From an uncultured Collinsella sp. (GTDB taxonomy: Bacteria; Actinomycetota; Coriobacteriia; Coriobacteriales; Coriobacteriaceae), in NCBI GenBank assembly GCA_958421275.1, contig CATZLI010000007.1, positions 1 through 64,000 of the forward strand: 64,000 nucleotides of DNA. Direction: 5' to 3'. Positions 53,201 to 61,332 of this stretch are shown in pieces (positions within the stretch are counted from its first letter, which is position 1; the number at the start of each line of letters is the position of its first letter). A program made the position numbers and the translations under genes. The notes under the pieces are model-generated. The model did no database searches. It was not told the DNA's origin and saw only the letters and a list, made by a program, of their open reading frames with translations.

Positions 53201-53932
53201 CTAGTCGCTACGCTGGTGGTAAACCTTGTATTTAAACTGATCGGCACGAGCAACCGAGAGTGTATACTCCACAACCTCGTTTGACTCGTTATACGTAGTC
53301 CTGACCAAATCGAGCACAGGCGAGCCCTCGACAATTCCCAAAAGGTGGGCGTCGGTGGGACGGGCTATGCTCGCATAGAACTCCTCTTCGGCCACGCGTA
53401 TCTTTTGCTGAAAGTCTTGCTCAATCACATCGTAAAGCGGCTTACGCTCCAGTAGCGGTCGCTTTAGGGACAGAAATTGACGAACCGGCAGATAGCTGCG
53501 TTCGACCATCATGGGCATGTTGTCGGCAGAACGAAGGCGCTTGAGCTTAAAAATGCGATCGCCGATACGCAATCCCATATGCTCGGCCAGATTCTTATCG
53601 GCCTCCATCTCGCAAAACTCGAGAATCGTGGTCTCGGGGTCGCGACCCATCGCGCGCATCTGCTCGGTAAAGCTGTAGGACTGCATAAGATTGGTTGCCT
53701 TTGCCGAACGGTCGGTCACAAAGGTACCGCGACCGTGCTGCCGAACCACCAATCCTAAACGCTCCAGTTCCTGCAGAGCCAGGCGTACCGTAGTGCGCGA
53801 GAGACCATAGCGCTCCGATAGTTCGCGCTCGGAAGGAATCATGTCACCGGCGCGATATTCATGGTCGATCTTTTCGGTCAGAATATCGACCAGCTGATCG
53901 TACAGCGGTTGCTTACGCGCTCCGATCGCCAT
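53201..53932 (-). CDS. GntR-family (HutC/NagR subfamily) regulator
   Basis: This 243-residue protein has an N-terminal GntR winged helix (PLYDQLVDILTEKI, then SERELSERYGLSRTTVRLALQELERLGLVVRQHGRGTFV) and a C-terminal UTRA ligand domain (from about residue 85). This is the NagR/DasR/AgaR type that binds amino-sugar phosphates. The start is ATG 53932, with GGAGG 5 nt upstream. Matching operators lie upstream of agaS and of the PTS operon, placing agaS-nagA and the IIA-YajC-IIB-IIC-IID genes under one control. Confidence 0.92.
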   Translation of the reverse strand: MAIGARKQPLYDQLVDILTEKIDHEYRAGDMIPSERELSERYGLSRTTVRLALQELERLGLVVRQHGRGTFVTDRSAKATNLMQSYSFTEQMRAMGRDPETTILEFCEMEADKNLAEHMGLRIGDRIFKLKRLRSADNMPMMVERSYLPVRQFLSLKRPLLERKPLYDVIEQDFQQKIRVAEEEFYASIARPTDAHLLGIVEGSPVLDLVRTTYNESNEVVEYTLSVARADQFKYKVYHQRSD

Positions 53933-54016
53933 CCTATCCTCCCATTTTCTCAAACTCGGCTACTACCTTGGGTGTTTAGCATTATCTGTCTGCCACACCC
54001 GAATCAACAAGAAAAC

Positions 54017-54050
54017 AAAAGCCGCGCGCTCTTTCGAGCACGCGGCTTTT
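54017..54050 (-). terminator. Terminator of the aga-type PTS operon
   Basis: A 15-bp stem with one mismatch (54017-54031 with 54036-54050) and TGTTTTCTTG on the minus strand, about 65 nt after the IID gene. Confidence 0.9.
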
Positions 54051-54116
54051 AACATACACATGGCTTAAGGGGTCGGGGTGTGAGCCGCGTAGGGACACAC
54101 CCCTCAAGCTAGAGCC

Positions 54117-55199
54117 TTACCAGATGCTCGGCCAGAGACCAAGCGGGCCAGCGCCCAGGATGCCGAGGACGAAGAGCAGCAGAATGCCCTTGGTCGGGGT
54201 CCAGCTGTGCTTAGCGAACATGTAGTAAAGCAGCAGCGTAAGCATAAGCGGGACGAGCTTCGGGACGATGGTGTTGAGGGTGTCGGCAACAGAGAAGTTG
54301 ACCGGATCCTCGGTGACGGTAGCGTAGGTCACGGACTCCATGCCGTTGCCCAGATCGGCGACGCCGCACTTGACCTCGTTGCCGTCGGCATCGACGGCGG
54401 TGAGGGCGTTGCCGTCCTCATCGGTCATGGCGATGGTACCGGCCTCAGCGGTCTCGGTATCGATGCCCTCCATACCGGTGAAGTTCTCGGCCTCCTTCTC
54501 GGAGACGATCACGGTAGTAGGGGCAAGGCCACGGGTGGTGCCGTTGGGGATCTGGAGGTTGATCTGGGTGCCACCCATGGTGACGACCAGGCAACCGACG
54601 ACGAAGACGCCCATGATGGAAGCGGCACGCGTGAAGGCCTGCATGTTGGCGGTCAGAGCGTCAATAGCGCTGGTGCCAAGCTTGTAGGACCAGTTCATGA
54701 GCCAGAAGCGCAGAGCGAACTGGACGGCGTTGAAGATCACCAGGAAGATAATCGGCGCAGCGGCGTTGCCGTTGATGGCCATGTTGGAGGTGATGCCGGC
54801 CGTGATAGGCACGAGCGTCAGCCAGAACAGGGCGTCACCGATACCACCGAGCGGGCCCATTGCGGCGACGCGGACGGCGCGAATCGTGGGGATGTCAACC
54901 TTGTTCTGCTCGAGCGAAAGCACGATGCCCATAACAAAGGTGACGAGGAACGGGTGGGTGTTGAAGAACTCCAGGTTGTGGCTCATGGAAGCCGCGAGGT
55001 CGTTCTTGTTGGTGTGGATCTTCTCCAGACCGGGGATGATGGAGTAGAGCCAGCCAGCGGCCTGCATACGCTCGTAGTTGAACGAGGCCTGCAGGAAGCA
55101 GGAGCGCCAAGCCATCTTGTTGAGGGTCTTCTGGTCGAGCTGCGGAGCAGGAGTGAGATCCTCGTAGTGCTCCGGGATCACATACTCATTAGATGCCAT
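54117..55199 (-). CDS. Mannose-family PTS IID component with an enlarged extracytoplasmic loop
   Basis: This ~360-residue protein belongs to the mannose/fructose/sorbose IID family (WRSCFLQASFNYERMQAAGW near residue 30, LSLEQNK, GPLGGIGDALFW). Between the central helices and the C-terminal helices it carries an acidic, soluble-looking stretch (about residues 220-310, EKEAENFTGMEGIDTETAEAG and onwards) that makes it longer than typical IID proteins of about 270-300. The start is ATG 55199, with GGAGGTGA upstream, overlapping the IIC gene by 11 nt. With IIC it forms the membrane part of an aga-like permease, probably for GalNAc or a related host-glycan sugar. Confidence 0.92.
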   Translation of the reverse strand: MASNEYVIPEHYEDLTPAPQLDQKTLNKMAWRSCFLQASFNYERMQAAGWLYSIIPGLEKIHTNKNDLAASMSHNLEFFNTHPFLVTFVMGIVLSLEQNKVDIPTIRAVRVAAMGPLGGIGDALFWLTLVPITAGITSNMAINGNAAAPIIFLVIFNAVQFALRFWLMNWSYKLGTSAIDALTANMQAFTRAASIMGVFVVGCLVVTMGGTQINLQIPNGTTRGLAPTTVIVSEKEAENFTGMEGIDTETAEAGTIAMTDEDGNALTAVDADGNEVKCGVADLGNGMESVTYATVTEDPVNFSVADTLNTIVPKLVPLMLTLLLYYMFAKHSWTPTKGILLLFVLGILGAGPLGLWPSIW

Positions 55200-55989
55200 C
55201 TTCGAAGTCACCTCCGTCAGAAACAGCTGCACCCTTCAGCTCGGTCTGCTGCTGGAAGTCCCAGAAAGCGATGCCGAAGCCGATGAGAGCGAGGATGAGC
55301 AGAGCAGGGGTTGCCAGCGAATCGTTGGCAACGGTGATGAGCGCGAGGCCGAAGCCCATGAGGAAGAAGCCCCACATATCGCGGTTCATCATAACCTTGA
55401 GCAGGACGGCGAAGCCGACGAAGCGCATCATGCCGCCTGCAGCGGACAGACCGGTCTGCAGCCAAGTCGGGATGGCAGAAGCGATGGTCTGACCGATGGT
55501 AGCGCCAGCGATGAAGAACAGGGTGACGACGACAGCGAAGATCAGGCCGAGCAGAGCCATGGCGAAGTAGTTCAGGCGCTCGATGCCCTTGGTGTCCGCG
55601 TTGTGAGCCATGTTATCGGCCGTGGACATAAGCGGGGACATAAGCGTGAAGACCAGGGTAACGCCAAGCTGGCCAAGCAGAGCGAACGGAATGGCGAGGC
55701 CGACTGCCGCGTTGGGCTCGAGGCCCGTGGCGATAGCGAGAATGGCTGCCATGATGCCGCCGATGACGGCGTTAGGCGGCTGAGCGCCTCCGATCGGCAT
55801 GTTGCCGATCGTCATGAGCTGATAGGTACCACCCACGAGAAGACCGGTGTTGAGGTCGCCAAGGATAAGACCGATGACGGCGCCGGTGACGATGGGCTGA
55901 TAGAGAGACTCGAGGAAGTCAAACTGGTCGATTGCCGCGATGAACGTAACAACGAAGACCAGAGCGATCTGGATGATCGAGTATTCCAT
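55189..55989 (-). CDS. Mannose-family PTS IIC component
   Basis: This 266-residue membrane protein of the mannose/sorbose IIC family has the typical GAVIGLILGDLNTGLLVGGTYQLMTIGNMPIGGAQPPNAVIGGI region (about residues 35-80) and some 7-9 hydrophobic segments. It forms the sugar channel with IID. AAAGGAGGAGC precedes the ATG. It lies between IIB (90-nt gap) and IID (overlap) in the operon. Sequence alone does not name the sugar; nagA and agaS next door suggest GalNAc. Confidence 0.94.
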   Translation of the reverse strand: MEYSIIQIALVFVVTFIAAIDQFDFLESLYQPIVTGAVIGLILGDLNTGLLVGGTYQLMTIGNMPIGGAQPPNAVIGGIMAAILAIATGLEPNAAVGLAIPFALLGQLGVTLVFTLMSPLMSTADNMAHNADTKGIERLNYFAMALLGLIFAVVVTLFFIAGATIGQTIASAIPTWLQTGLSAAGGMMRFVGFAVLLKVMMNRDMWGFFLMGFGLALITVANDSLATPALLILALIGFGIAFWDFQQQTELKGAAVSDGGDFEDGI

Positions 55990-56079
55990 CTTGCTCCTCC
56001 TTTCAAAATGTATGTACGCACTTTGGATATCACGTACAGAACGTCAGGGTTTCACTCCTGACAACGTGGATCACGAGGA

Positions 56080-56562
56080 TTACGAGAAGAGCTTGCTCGT
56101 GTCCTCAACAGGCGTGCTCGGAACGCGCCTGATCTCCAACTCCACCCCCAATTCCTGCAGCTCTTTAAACGCAGCGACATCCTCGTCGTTAACTGCGACG
56201 GAGGTGGCGACTTGGCGCTTTCCTTCCGACATGTGCATGTTGCCGATGTTTACCTTCTTTATAGGCACACCGCCCTTGACGAGCGTAAGCACGTCTTCCG
56301 GTGTTTCGGCCACGATGAAGATCTTCTGGCGCGGGCTCGCCTTGCCAATGACGTCGATGGTCTTCTGCAGGGAGAAGAAACGCGTAGCGACGCCGGCGGG
56401 AGCAGCCATCTTCATGAGGTTCTGGCGCATGGTGTTGGACGCCACGTCGTCGTTGGCGACGAGGATGAGGTTGGAGCCCAGAGTGGAGTTCCACTGGGTG
56501 GCAACCTGACCATGAACCAGTCGGTTATCGATGCGGGTAAGAAGAATGTTGGGTTCTGCCAT
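56080..56562 (-). CDS. Mannose-family PTS IIB component
   Basis: This 160-residue IIB has the intact active-site loop ILLTRIDNRLVHGQVATQW, with the phosphorylated histidine near residue 17, and the LVKGGVPIKKVNIGNMH segment. It receives phosphate from the IIA encoded two genes upstream and passes it to the incoming sugar. It aligns end to end with the orphan protein at 45518-46000, which lacks this histidine, and so shows what that copy has lost. Confidence 0.95.
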   Translation of the reverse strand: MAEPNILLTRIDNRLVHGQVATQWNSTLGSNLILVANDDVASNTMRQNLMKMAAPAGVATRFFSLQKTIDVIGKASPRQKIFIVAETPEDVLTLVKGGVPIKKVNIGNMHMSEGKRQVATSVAVNDEDVAAFKELQELGVELEIRRVPSTPVEDTSKLFS

Positions 56563-56598
56563 GTTGATCAGCTTCCTTTCGATATTTGCTGACGACAG

Positions 56599-56880
56599 TT
56601 ACTTGATCTCCTGAATCGCGTAACGCGAAACATCTACGACGGCTCCGGATCGGACTTTGATCTGGACCTTCTCGCCTTCGATGCCTTTGACGGTTCCGTA
56701 GATACCGCCGGCGAAAAGAACCTCCTGACCCGGCTTGAGCTCGGTGTGCAGCTCCTTGAAGTACCTCTGCTTCTTCTTCATGTTGATTTGCGACCAGATG
56801 GTGTAAATCAAGCCCATGATGACAAGCAGGCCTAAAAGGGCGACCGAGGAGCTCAGGACGTTGGCTCCGAAATCGGCCAT
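56599..56880 (-). CDS. yajC: YajC-family membrane protein within the PTS operon
   Basis: This 93-residue protein has an N-terminal membrane helix (residues 8-30) followed by the YajC-type domain KKKQRYFKELHTELKPGQEVLFAGGIYGTVKGIEGEKVQIKVRSG. YajC normally accompanies SecDF. A YajC-like gene inside mannose-family PTS operons is also seen in streptococcal glycosaminoglycan-utilisation loci. Its start overlaps the IIA stop (TAATG), so translational coupling is expected. The function in sugar uptake is unknown. It may stabilise IIC/IID, or be a paralog recruited to the operon. Confidence 0.9.
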   Translation of the reverse strand: MADFGANVLSSSVALLGLLVIMGLIYTIWSQINMKKKQRYFKELHTELKPGQEVLFAGGIYGTVKGIEGEKVQIKVRSGAVVDVSRYAIQEIK

Positions 56881-57323
56881 TAGATGCCGTCCTCGTCGCC
56901 GAAGATATCCTCTTCCTCGGAGCCGGCAACGGATGCGACCGTCTGGGCGGTGATGCTCGTCTGGCCAACGGTCACGGCCTGCTCGCCAAGCTCGGCGAGC
57001 GTGGCATTGCCGCGGAGGAACAGAAGCTCAATAACCATGGGAAGGTTGGTGCCAGTCAGAACCTCGACGTTGTCGACATCCTGGGCAATCATCATCGACT
57101 GGTTGAACGGGGTACCACCGAGCAAGTCGGTAAAGACGAGCACGCCATCGCACTCCTCGCGCATGGCGGTAATGGCGGCGCGGAGATCCTCACCGTAGGA
57201 TGCGGCCTGGTCGCCCTCAAAAGGAACGACGGTAAAAGCAGGCTGGTCGCCGGCAACCATAGCGATAGCGCTTGCAAGGCCGGGTGCGAACTGTCCATGA
57301 CCGGTAAGAATAAAGCCAACCAT
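56880..57323 (-). CDS. Mannose-family PTS IIA component
   Basis: This 147-residue IIA of the mannose family has its phosphorylated histidine in LTGHGQFAPG at residue 9 and the VFTDLLGGTPFNQS motif near residue 63. It takes phosphate from HPr. It is the first gene of the operon IIA-yajC-IIB-IIC-IID. The C-terminal ~20 residues are acidic (EEEDIFGDEDG) beyond the usual fold. GAAGGGAAA precedes the ATG. Its promoter region has GntR-type and other operators. Confidence 0.94.
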   Translation of the reverse strand: MVGFILTGHGQFAPGLASAIAMVAGDQPAFTVVPFEGDQAASYGEDLRAAITAMREECDGVLVFTDLLGGTPFNQSMMIAQDVDNVEVLTGTNLPMVIELLFLRGNATLAELGEQAVTVGQTSITAQTVASVAGSEEEDIFGDEDGI

Positions 57324-58026
57324 TCAAATTTCCCTTCCGAAGGTGTGTACAATCTGAGTCCGATGATTTTCGGAAGCCAGCGGGCGCTCGCCCTTAAAGC
57401 TTCTTAGAAAGCGTTCTTTGAAGACCAGTGGTTTCTAAACTGGTAGTAACCACGTGACGTGTTGTTGTCACTATATCACCCCAGAAGAGGTCGCTTTCGT
57501 TGATTCATACGCTAAAACGTTTTTGCACCGCTCACGGTGATATTTCGACCGTTTACCGCTCGTTAACACTTCTACCTGCGGTTTTGAAACCGTTTCGAAA
57601 CGCTTTGGCAAAAGAACGGATCTTTCCCGGTGTCTAAACAACGCAGGGCGGCTAAAAATAGCGTGTAGAAAAATTGCAGGTCATTGTAAAGATATGTGAA
57701 TTGGTCTTTTTGACTTAATACCAGTTAGAACCAGTTTTGAGATTATCGGTGAACGGTAGTTTTCGACCGTTCACCGGTTACTTGTAATCGTTTGCAGCTG
57801 TTTTCCCATATGAATTAGGGGAACCCGGTGGAGCGCTTGCGCGATCAAAGGAAATTTTGGCATTTGTCCTTATCCCCCGCGCGTCAAACTCCCGCATCCA
57901 TAAGTGAGCCAATAGCTCACGCTAATCGTTTTCAATCATTACTTACTCAGTATCCGTAATTATTTATCGTTTATCGTTAATTCTGATATGATACAAGTAT
58001 CATCCAAAACGCCGATTGGAGGGGTT
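57324..58026. promoter_or_regulatory. 700-nt regulatory region upstream of the aga-type PTS operon
   Basis: No gene is visible. It contains ACTGGTAGTAACCACGT (57439-57455, GntR/dre-type) with a partial GACCAGTGG at 57423; the pair ACCGCTCAC / ACCGTTTAC 12 bp apart (57527-57556); a palindrome of ACCGTTCACC arms (57748-57757 with 57766-57775); ACCAGTT direct repeats near 57720-57736; and a GAAACGCTTT-like word near 57597. The length and number of sites point to complex control. Confidence 0.6.
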
Positions 58027-58665
58027 ATGGTCCATCGAAACGCGTCTATATCGAATGACACCATCAGCCGCGAACAGACGGTAGCCAAACTGAGGAAGCT
58101 CGCTCGCATCTGCAAATGGGCCACGATCTGCATTACCACCGCGCTCGCTCTGGGGCTCCTCGCAGTCATTGCGATTGACCTTCTACTCATATTGCCTGGC
58201 CTCTCCCAAGGCTCGTGTCTCCAATCCGTAGAACTTCAAGCCGGCGAAGGGCCGTGCCTTGCTATCGTCGGCACCGATGCGCAGGCCCCACTTATGCTCG
58301 TCGCACACGATGGTCACACTGCCATAGGGAGCCTCTTGATGACATGTCTCGCGCTTACCATCGCGCTAAGCGTGCGCAGGCTTTTCTTCAACATTGAAAA
58401 GGAAGGCAGGCCCTTTGACCTTGAATGTAACCAGACACTTCGTCGAGTAGGACATTTATTCCTTATCGGCGGCGTTGCCGTGAGGCTTCTTGGCGCCGTA
58501 ATCACGGGAATGATACTCTCAGGATTTGGCGGCAGCTTTACGGATGCGTTCGTCGGCCAGTTATTCGAGCCCTCCGTGCTCTTTGCAGGCCTGATTATTT
58601 GCCTGATTGCCAGCATCTTCCGCTACGGGTATATCCTGCAAAAACAAGATGACGAGTTGCTCTAG
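58027..58665 (+). CDS. DUF2975 membrane protein
   Basis: This 212-residue protein has four hydrophobic segments (about residues 34-60, 108-124, 147-172 and 183-203) and the DUF2975 signature RRLFFNIEKEGRPFDLECNQTLRRVGHLFLIGG. DUF2975 proteins are nearly always paired with a small YozG-like XRE repressor, as here. The start is ATG 58027, with GGAGGGG upstream. Function unknown; the membrane protein probably modulates the repressor. Confidence 0.88.
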   Translation: MVHRNASISNDTISREQTVAKLRKLARICKWATICITTALALGLLAVIAIDLLLILPGLSQGSCLQSVELQAGEGPCLAIVGTDAQAPLMLVAHDGHTAIGSLLMTCLALTIALSVRRLFFNIEKEGRPFDLECNQTLRRVGHLFLIGGVAVRLLGAVITGMILSGFGGSFTDAFVGQLFEPSVLFAGLIICLIASIFRYGYILQKQDDELL

Positions 58666-58674
58666 GGGGAATCC

Positions 58675-58914
58675 ATGATTATTCTGCGGCTTGACCGCAT
58701 GCTCGCCGAACGCAAGATTTCATCCAAAGAGCTTGCGGAACGTGTGGGCATCTCCCAGGTCAATATGTCACGCATTAAGACGGGCAAGGTTTCTGCCATA
58801 CGTTTTTCAACTCTTGACGCGATATGCCGGGCACTCGACTGCCAACCGGGCGATGTACTGGAATATATATCCGACGATGAAGCCGATAGCCTTTTTGGGC
58901 TTAAAGATGAATAG
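58675..58914 (+). CDS. XRE-family regulator, YozG-like
   Basis: This 79-residue protein is almost entirely a helix-turn-helix (LDRMLAERKISSKELAERVGISQVNMSRIKTGKVSAIRFSTLDAICRALDCQPGDVLEY). It matches the YozG-like repressors that accompany DUF2975 proteins. It starts 9 nt after the DUF2975 gene with AGGGGG before the ATG, so the two are cotranscribed. The short acidic tail (DDEADSLFGLKDE) follows the domain. Confidence 0.93.
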   Translation: MIILRLDRMLAERKISSKELAERVGISQVNMSRIKTGKVSAIRFSTLDAICRALDCQPGDVLEYISDDEADSLFGLKDE

Positions 58915-58946
58915 CCATAATTAAACTGCCGATCACGCTCTCAACG

Positions 58947-58989
58947 CAAATAGCCCGCCAGAACGACTTCCGTACTGGCGGGCTATTTG
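58947..58989. terminator. Bidirectional terminator after the XRE gene
   Basis: A perfect 15-bp stem (58947-58961 with 58975-58989) between convergent genes. Confidence 0.88.
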
Positions 58990-59028
58990 CTGTCTATCGG
59001 CTAGATGCTCGATGAGCCGTGCAACTCT

Positions 59029-60114
59029 TTACGCAAACAGGCCGTAGATGCTGATGTTGGCCTTGGCGTAGAGGCCGTTAGCATACTCGGTCCACTTGGA
59101 GCTGGCGCTCGAAGCCTGCGAGGAATACTGCTGGTAGGCGGTGTAATAGGCGGTCATGGCCTGCTTATAGGTGGCGCTGTCGGCCGTAAAGGCATCATCG
59201 GCAAAGGCCTTGGCATAGGTGCTGTCGGCATCCTTCCAGGCGCCCTTCTCGCTATCCCACTCGTCGCCGGCAAGGTTGATGATGTAGTCGGCGTAGTCCT
59301 TGCTCGCGGTCTCCTCGTTGCCGTCAGCAGGCTCGGTCGGGGCGGTCGGCATGCTTGCGGAGCTGTCGCCGACCTTCTTCTTGTAGAGCTTCTGCAACGT
59401 CGCGGACTGGCGGACGATCTGCTTGGCCTGGTCCTTGGACACGCCATACTGCGTGGCCATGGTCTTGTAGTCCGAAGTGCCGATGGAATCCTCGGCGTAC
59501 TTCTTCATTTCCTTGGAAGAAACGGTAATGCCCTCGTCCTCGGCAGCATCCAGCAGGATCTTGTTGCGCACGTAGGACAGGATGACGTCGGCAGAAGGAG
59601 CAGTATAGTTGCCGTCACTATCCTTGACGGTGTCGAGGCTGTACTGGCTCTCGATGGCCTCACGCGCGGTGATGTCGCTCTTCTTGCCGTTGTAGCTATA
59701 GCTTGCCACGGTCGAATCGAGCTGGTCCTCGGTGAGGGTCGCCGAGCCAACACCCTTGCCGCCAAAACCACCGTTGCCGATAAAGAAGCCGACCACCGCA
59801 GCGATCACGATAGCGACCACAAAGGCGGCAATCATCGTCTTCTTGTGCTTGGATGTATGGTCGTCTTCGTCGGAGTCGTCGTCCTCGTCCTGCTCCTCGG
59901 GCATCAGATTCTCGTCAGCGGCATCCGCGGCAATCTGAGCCTCCAGGCGGGCGTCCTCCTCCTCGGCCGTCGTACCGGCAGCAATGTGCTCGGCAGACGT
60001 ACCGGCGACCAGATCGATCTTCTCGTCCTCATCACCGTCGGGTCCTTCGCCGCGCTCGATGATCTGGATGCCGTCGATCTCGTCCTTCTCGTCCTTCTTT
60101 TGAATCAGACCCAT
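59029..60114 (-). CDS. Membrane-anchored SurA_N-like protein with a long acidic cytoplasmic tail
   Basis: This 361-residue protein has a very acidic N-terminal region (residues 1-90, many Asp/Glu), a single membrane helix (about 93-115, IAAFVVAIVIAAVVGFFIGN) and an extracytoplasmic domain. That domain has the SurA/PrsA N-terminal helical pattern (ITAREAIESQY, VILSYVRNKILLDAAEDEGITVSSKEMKKYAEDS). No peptidyl-prolyl isomerase domain is evident. It may be a chaperone-like protein at the membrane. It starts MGLIQKKDE, sharing GLIQKKD with the membrane protein at 31153-32184. AAGGAGT precedes the ATG. Confidence 0.8.
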   Translation of the reverse strand: MGLIQKKDEKDEIDGIQIIERGEGPDGDEDEKIDLVAGTSAEHIAAGTTAEEEDARLEAQIAADAADENLMPEEQDEDDDSDEDDHTSKHKKTMIAAFVVAIVIAAVVGFFIGNGGFGGKGVGSATLTEDQLDSTVASYSYNGKKSDITAREAIESQYSLDTVKDSDGNYTAPSADVILSYVRNKILLDAAEDEGITVSSKEMKKYAEDSIGTSDYKTMATQYGVSKDQAKQIVRQSATLQKLYKKKVGDSSASMPTAPTEPADGNEETASKDYADYIINLAGDEWDSEKGAWKDADSTYAKAFADDAFTADSATYKQAMTAYYTAYQQYSSQASSASSKWTEYANGLYAKANISIYGLFA

Positions 60115-60152
60115 ATCAGTTACTCCTTGTTAGGAAACATAGTCCGCAATAG

Positions 60153-60181
60153 AATACGCCCGACAGAGCGCCGGGCGTATT
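60153..60181 (-). terminator. Hairpin 3' of the isocitrate dehydrogenase operon
   Basis: A perfect 10-bp stem (60153-60162 with 60172-60181) about 60 nt after the dehydrogenase stop and about 40 nt before the next minus-strand start. It lacks a T-run. Confidence 0.55.
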
Positions 60182-60240
60182 GATTCTTAGGTTATACGCA
60201 AACACTTAAGTACTATTTAGGCGTTTGCAGTCTGCATGCC

Positions 60241-61326
60241 TTAGGCCAGGTGCGCGATAACGGCATCGGCAAAGGCCTGCGTGCCCACAGCGCCCTCAAC
60301 GGAGCCGGTCTGGGCACGACGAACGTCGCCGGTAACCTGCTCACCCTCGTCGAGCGTGGTAGAAACGGCGGCGCGAATGCGATTGGCCGCGTCGTTCTCG
60401 CCCAGGTGATCGAGCATCATAGCCGCAGACAGAATCTCGGCCGTGGGGTTAGCGATATCCTGGCCAGCGATATCGGGCGCGGAGCCGTGCGTTGCCTCAA
60501 AGATTGCGCAGTCGGCACCGATGTTGGAGCCAGGAGCCATACCCAGACCGCCCACTAGGCCGGCGCACAGGTCGCTCACGATGTCGCCGTACAGGTTGGG
60601 CAGCACCAGGACATCGAAGTCGTTGGGGTTCTGGACCAGGCCCATGCAGGTGGCGTCGACAATCTTGTCGTTGAACTCGATATCGGGATAGTTGGCGGCC
60701 ACCTCGCGCGCCACGCGCAGGAACAGGCCGTCGGTCGCCTTCATGATGTTGGCCTTATGCACGGCCGTCACCTTTTTGCGGCCGCAGCGGCGAGCATACT
60801 CAAAGGCATACTCCACAATGCGGCGGCTCTTGGCGATGGAGATCGGCTTGATTGAAATGGCGGAATCAGCGGCGAAGGTCTTCTGACCCGAGCGCTCGAC
60901 AAGCTGCGAGAGCTCCTCGACCTCGGCAGCGCCCTCATCGAACTCGATGCCGGCGTAGAGGTCCTCGGTGTTCTCGCGCACGATGACCAGGTCGACGTCG
61001 CGGAAGCGCGAGCCGTCGCCCGGCTGCGACAGGCAGGGGCGCACGCAGGCGTACAGGTCGAAGTGCTTGCGCAGGGCCACGTTAACGCTGCGGAAACCCG
61101 TGCCGACCGGCGTGGTGATGGGGCCCTTGATGGCAACCTTGGTCTCGGCGACCGCATCGAGCACATGCTGGGGCAGCGGCGTGCCAAACTCGTCCATGAC
61201 GCCGGCGCCGGCCTCCTGGACATTCCAGTTGATCTGGACACCGGTGGCCTCGACCACGCGGTGCATGGCCTGCGTAATCTCGGGACCGATACCGTCACCG
61301 GGGATCAGGACTACATCGTGCGCCAT
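60241..61326 (-). CDS. NAD-type isocitrate dehydrogenase (isocitrate/isopropylmalate family)
   Basis: This 361-residue beta-decarboxylating dehydrogenase opens with VVLIPGDGIGPEIT and has RENTEDLYAGIE, the substrate-binding arginines in the LRKHFDLYACVRP region, KANIMKATDGLF, and GSAPDIAGQDIANPTAEILSAAMML. The phosphorylatable-serine motif and length are those of the monomeric-fold NAD-dependent isocitrate dehydrogenases rather than LeuB. It makes 2-oxoglutarate for glutamate synthesis. GAGGAG overlapping the end of the HEAT-repeat gene precedes the ATG, so the four genes from 63560 to 60241 are one operon. Homo-isocitrate or tartrate dehydrogenase are alternatives. Confidence 0.85.
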   Translation of the reverse strand: MAHDVVLIPGDGIGPEITQAMHRVVEATGVQINWNVQEAGAGVMDEFGTPLPQHVLDAVAETKVAIKGPITTPVGTGFRSVNVALRKHFDLYACVRPCLSQPGDGSRFRDVDLVIVRENTEDLYAGIEFDEGAAEVEELSQLVERSGQKTFAADSAISIKPISIAKSRRIVEYAFEYARRCGRKKVTAVHKANIMKATDGLFLRVAREVAANYPDIEFNDKIVDATCMGLVQNPNDFDVLVLPNLYGDIVSDLCAGLVGGLGMAPGSNIGADCAIFEATHGSAPDIAGQDIANPTAEILSAAMMLDHLGENDAANRIRAAVSTTLDEGEQVTGDVRRAQTGSVEGAVGTQAFADAVIAHLA

Positions 61327-61332
61327 AATCTG

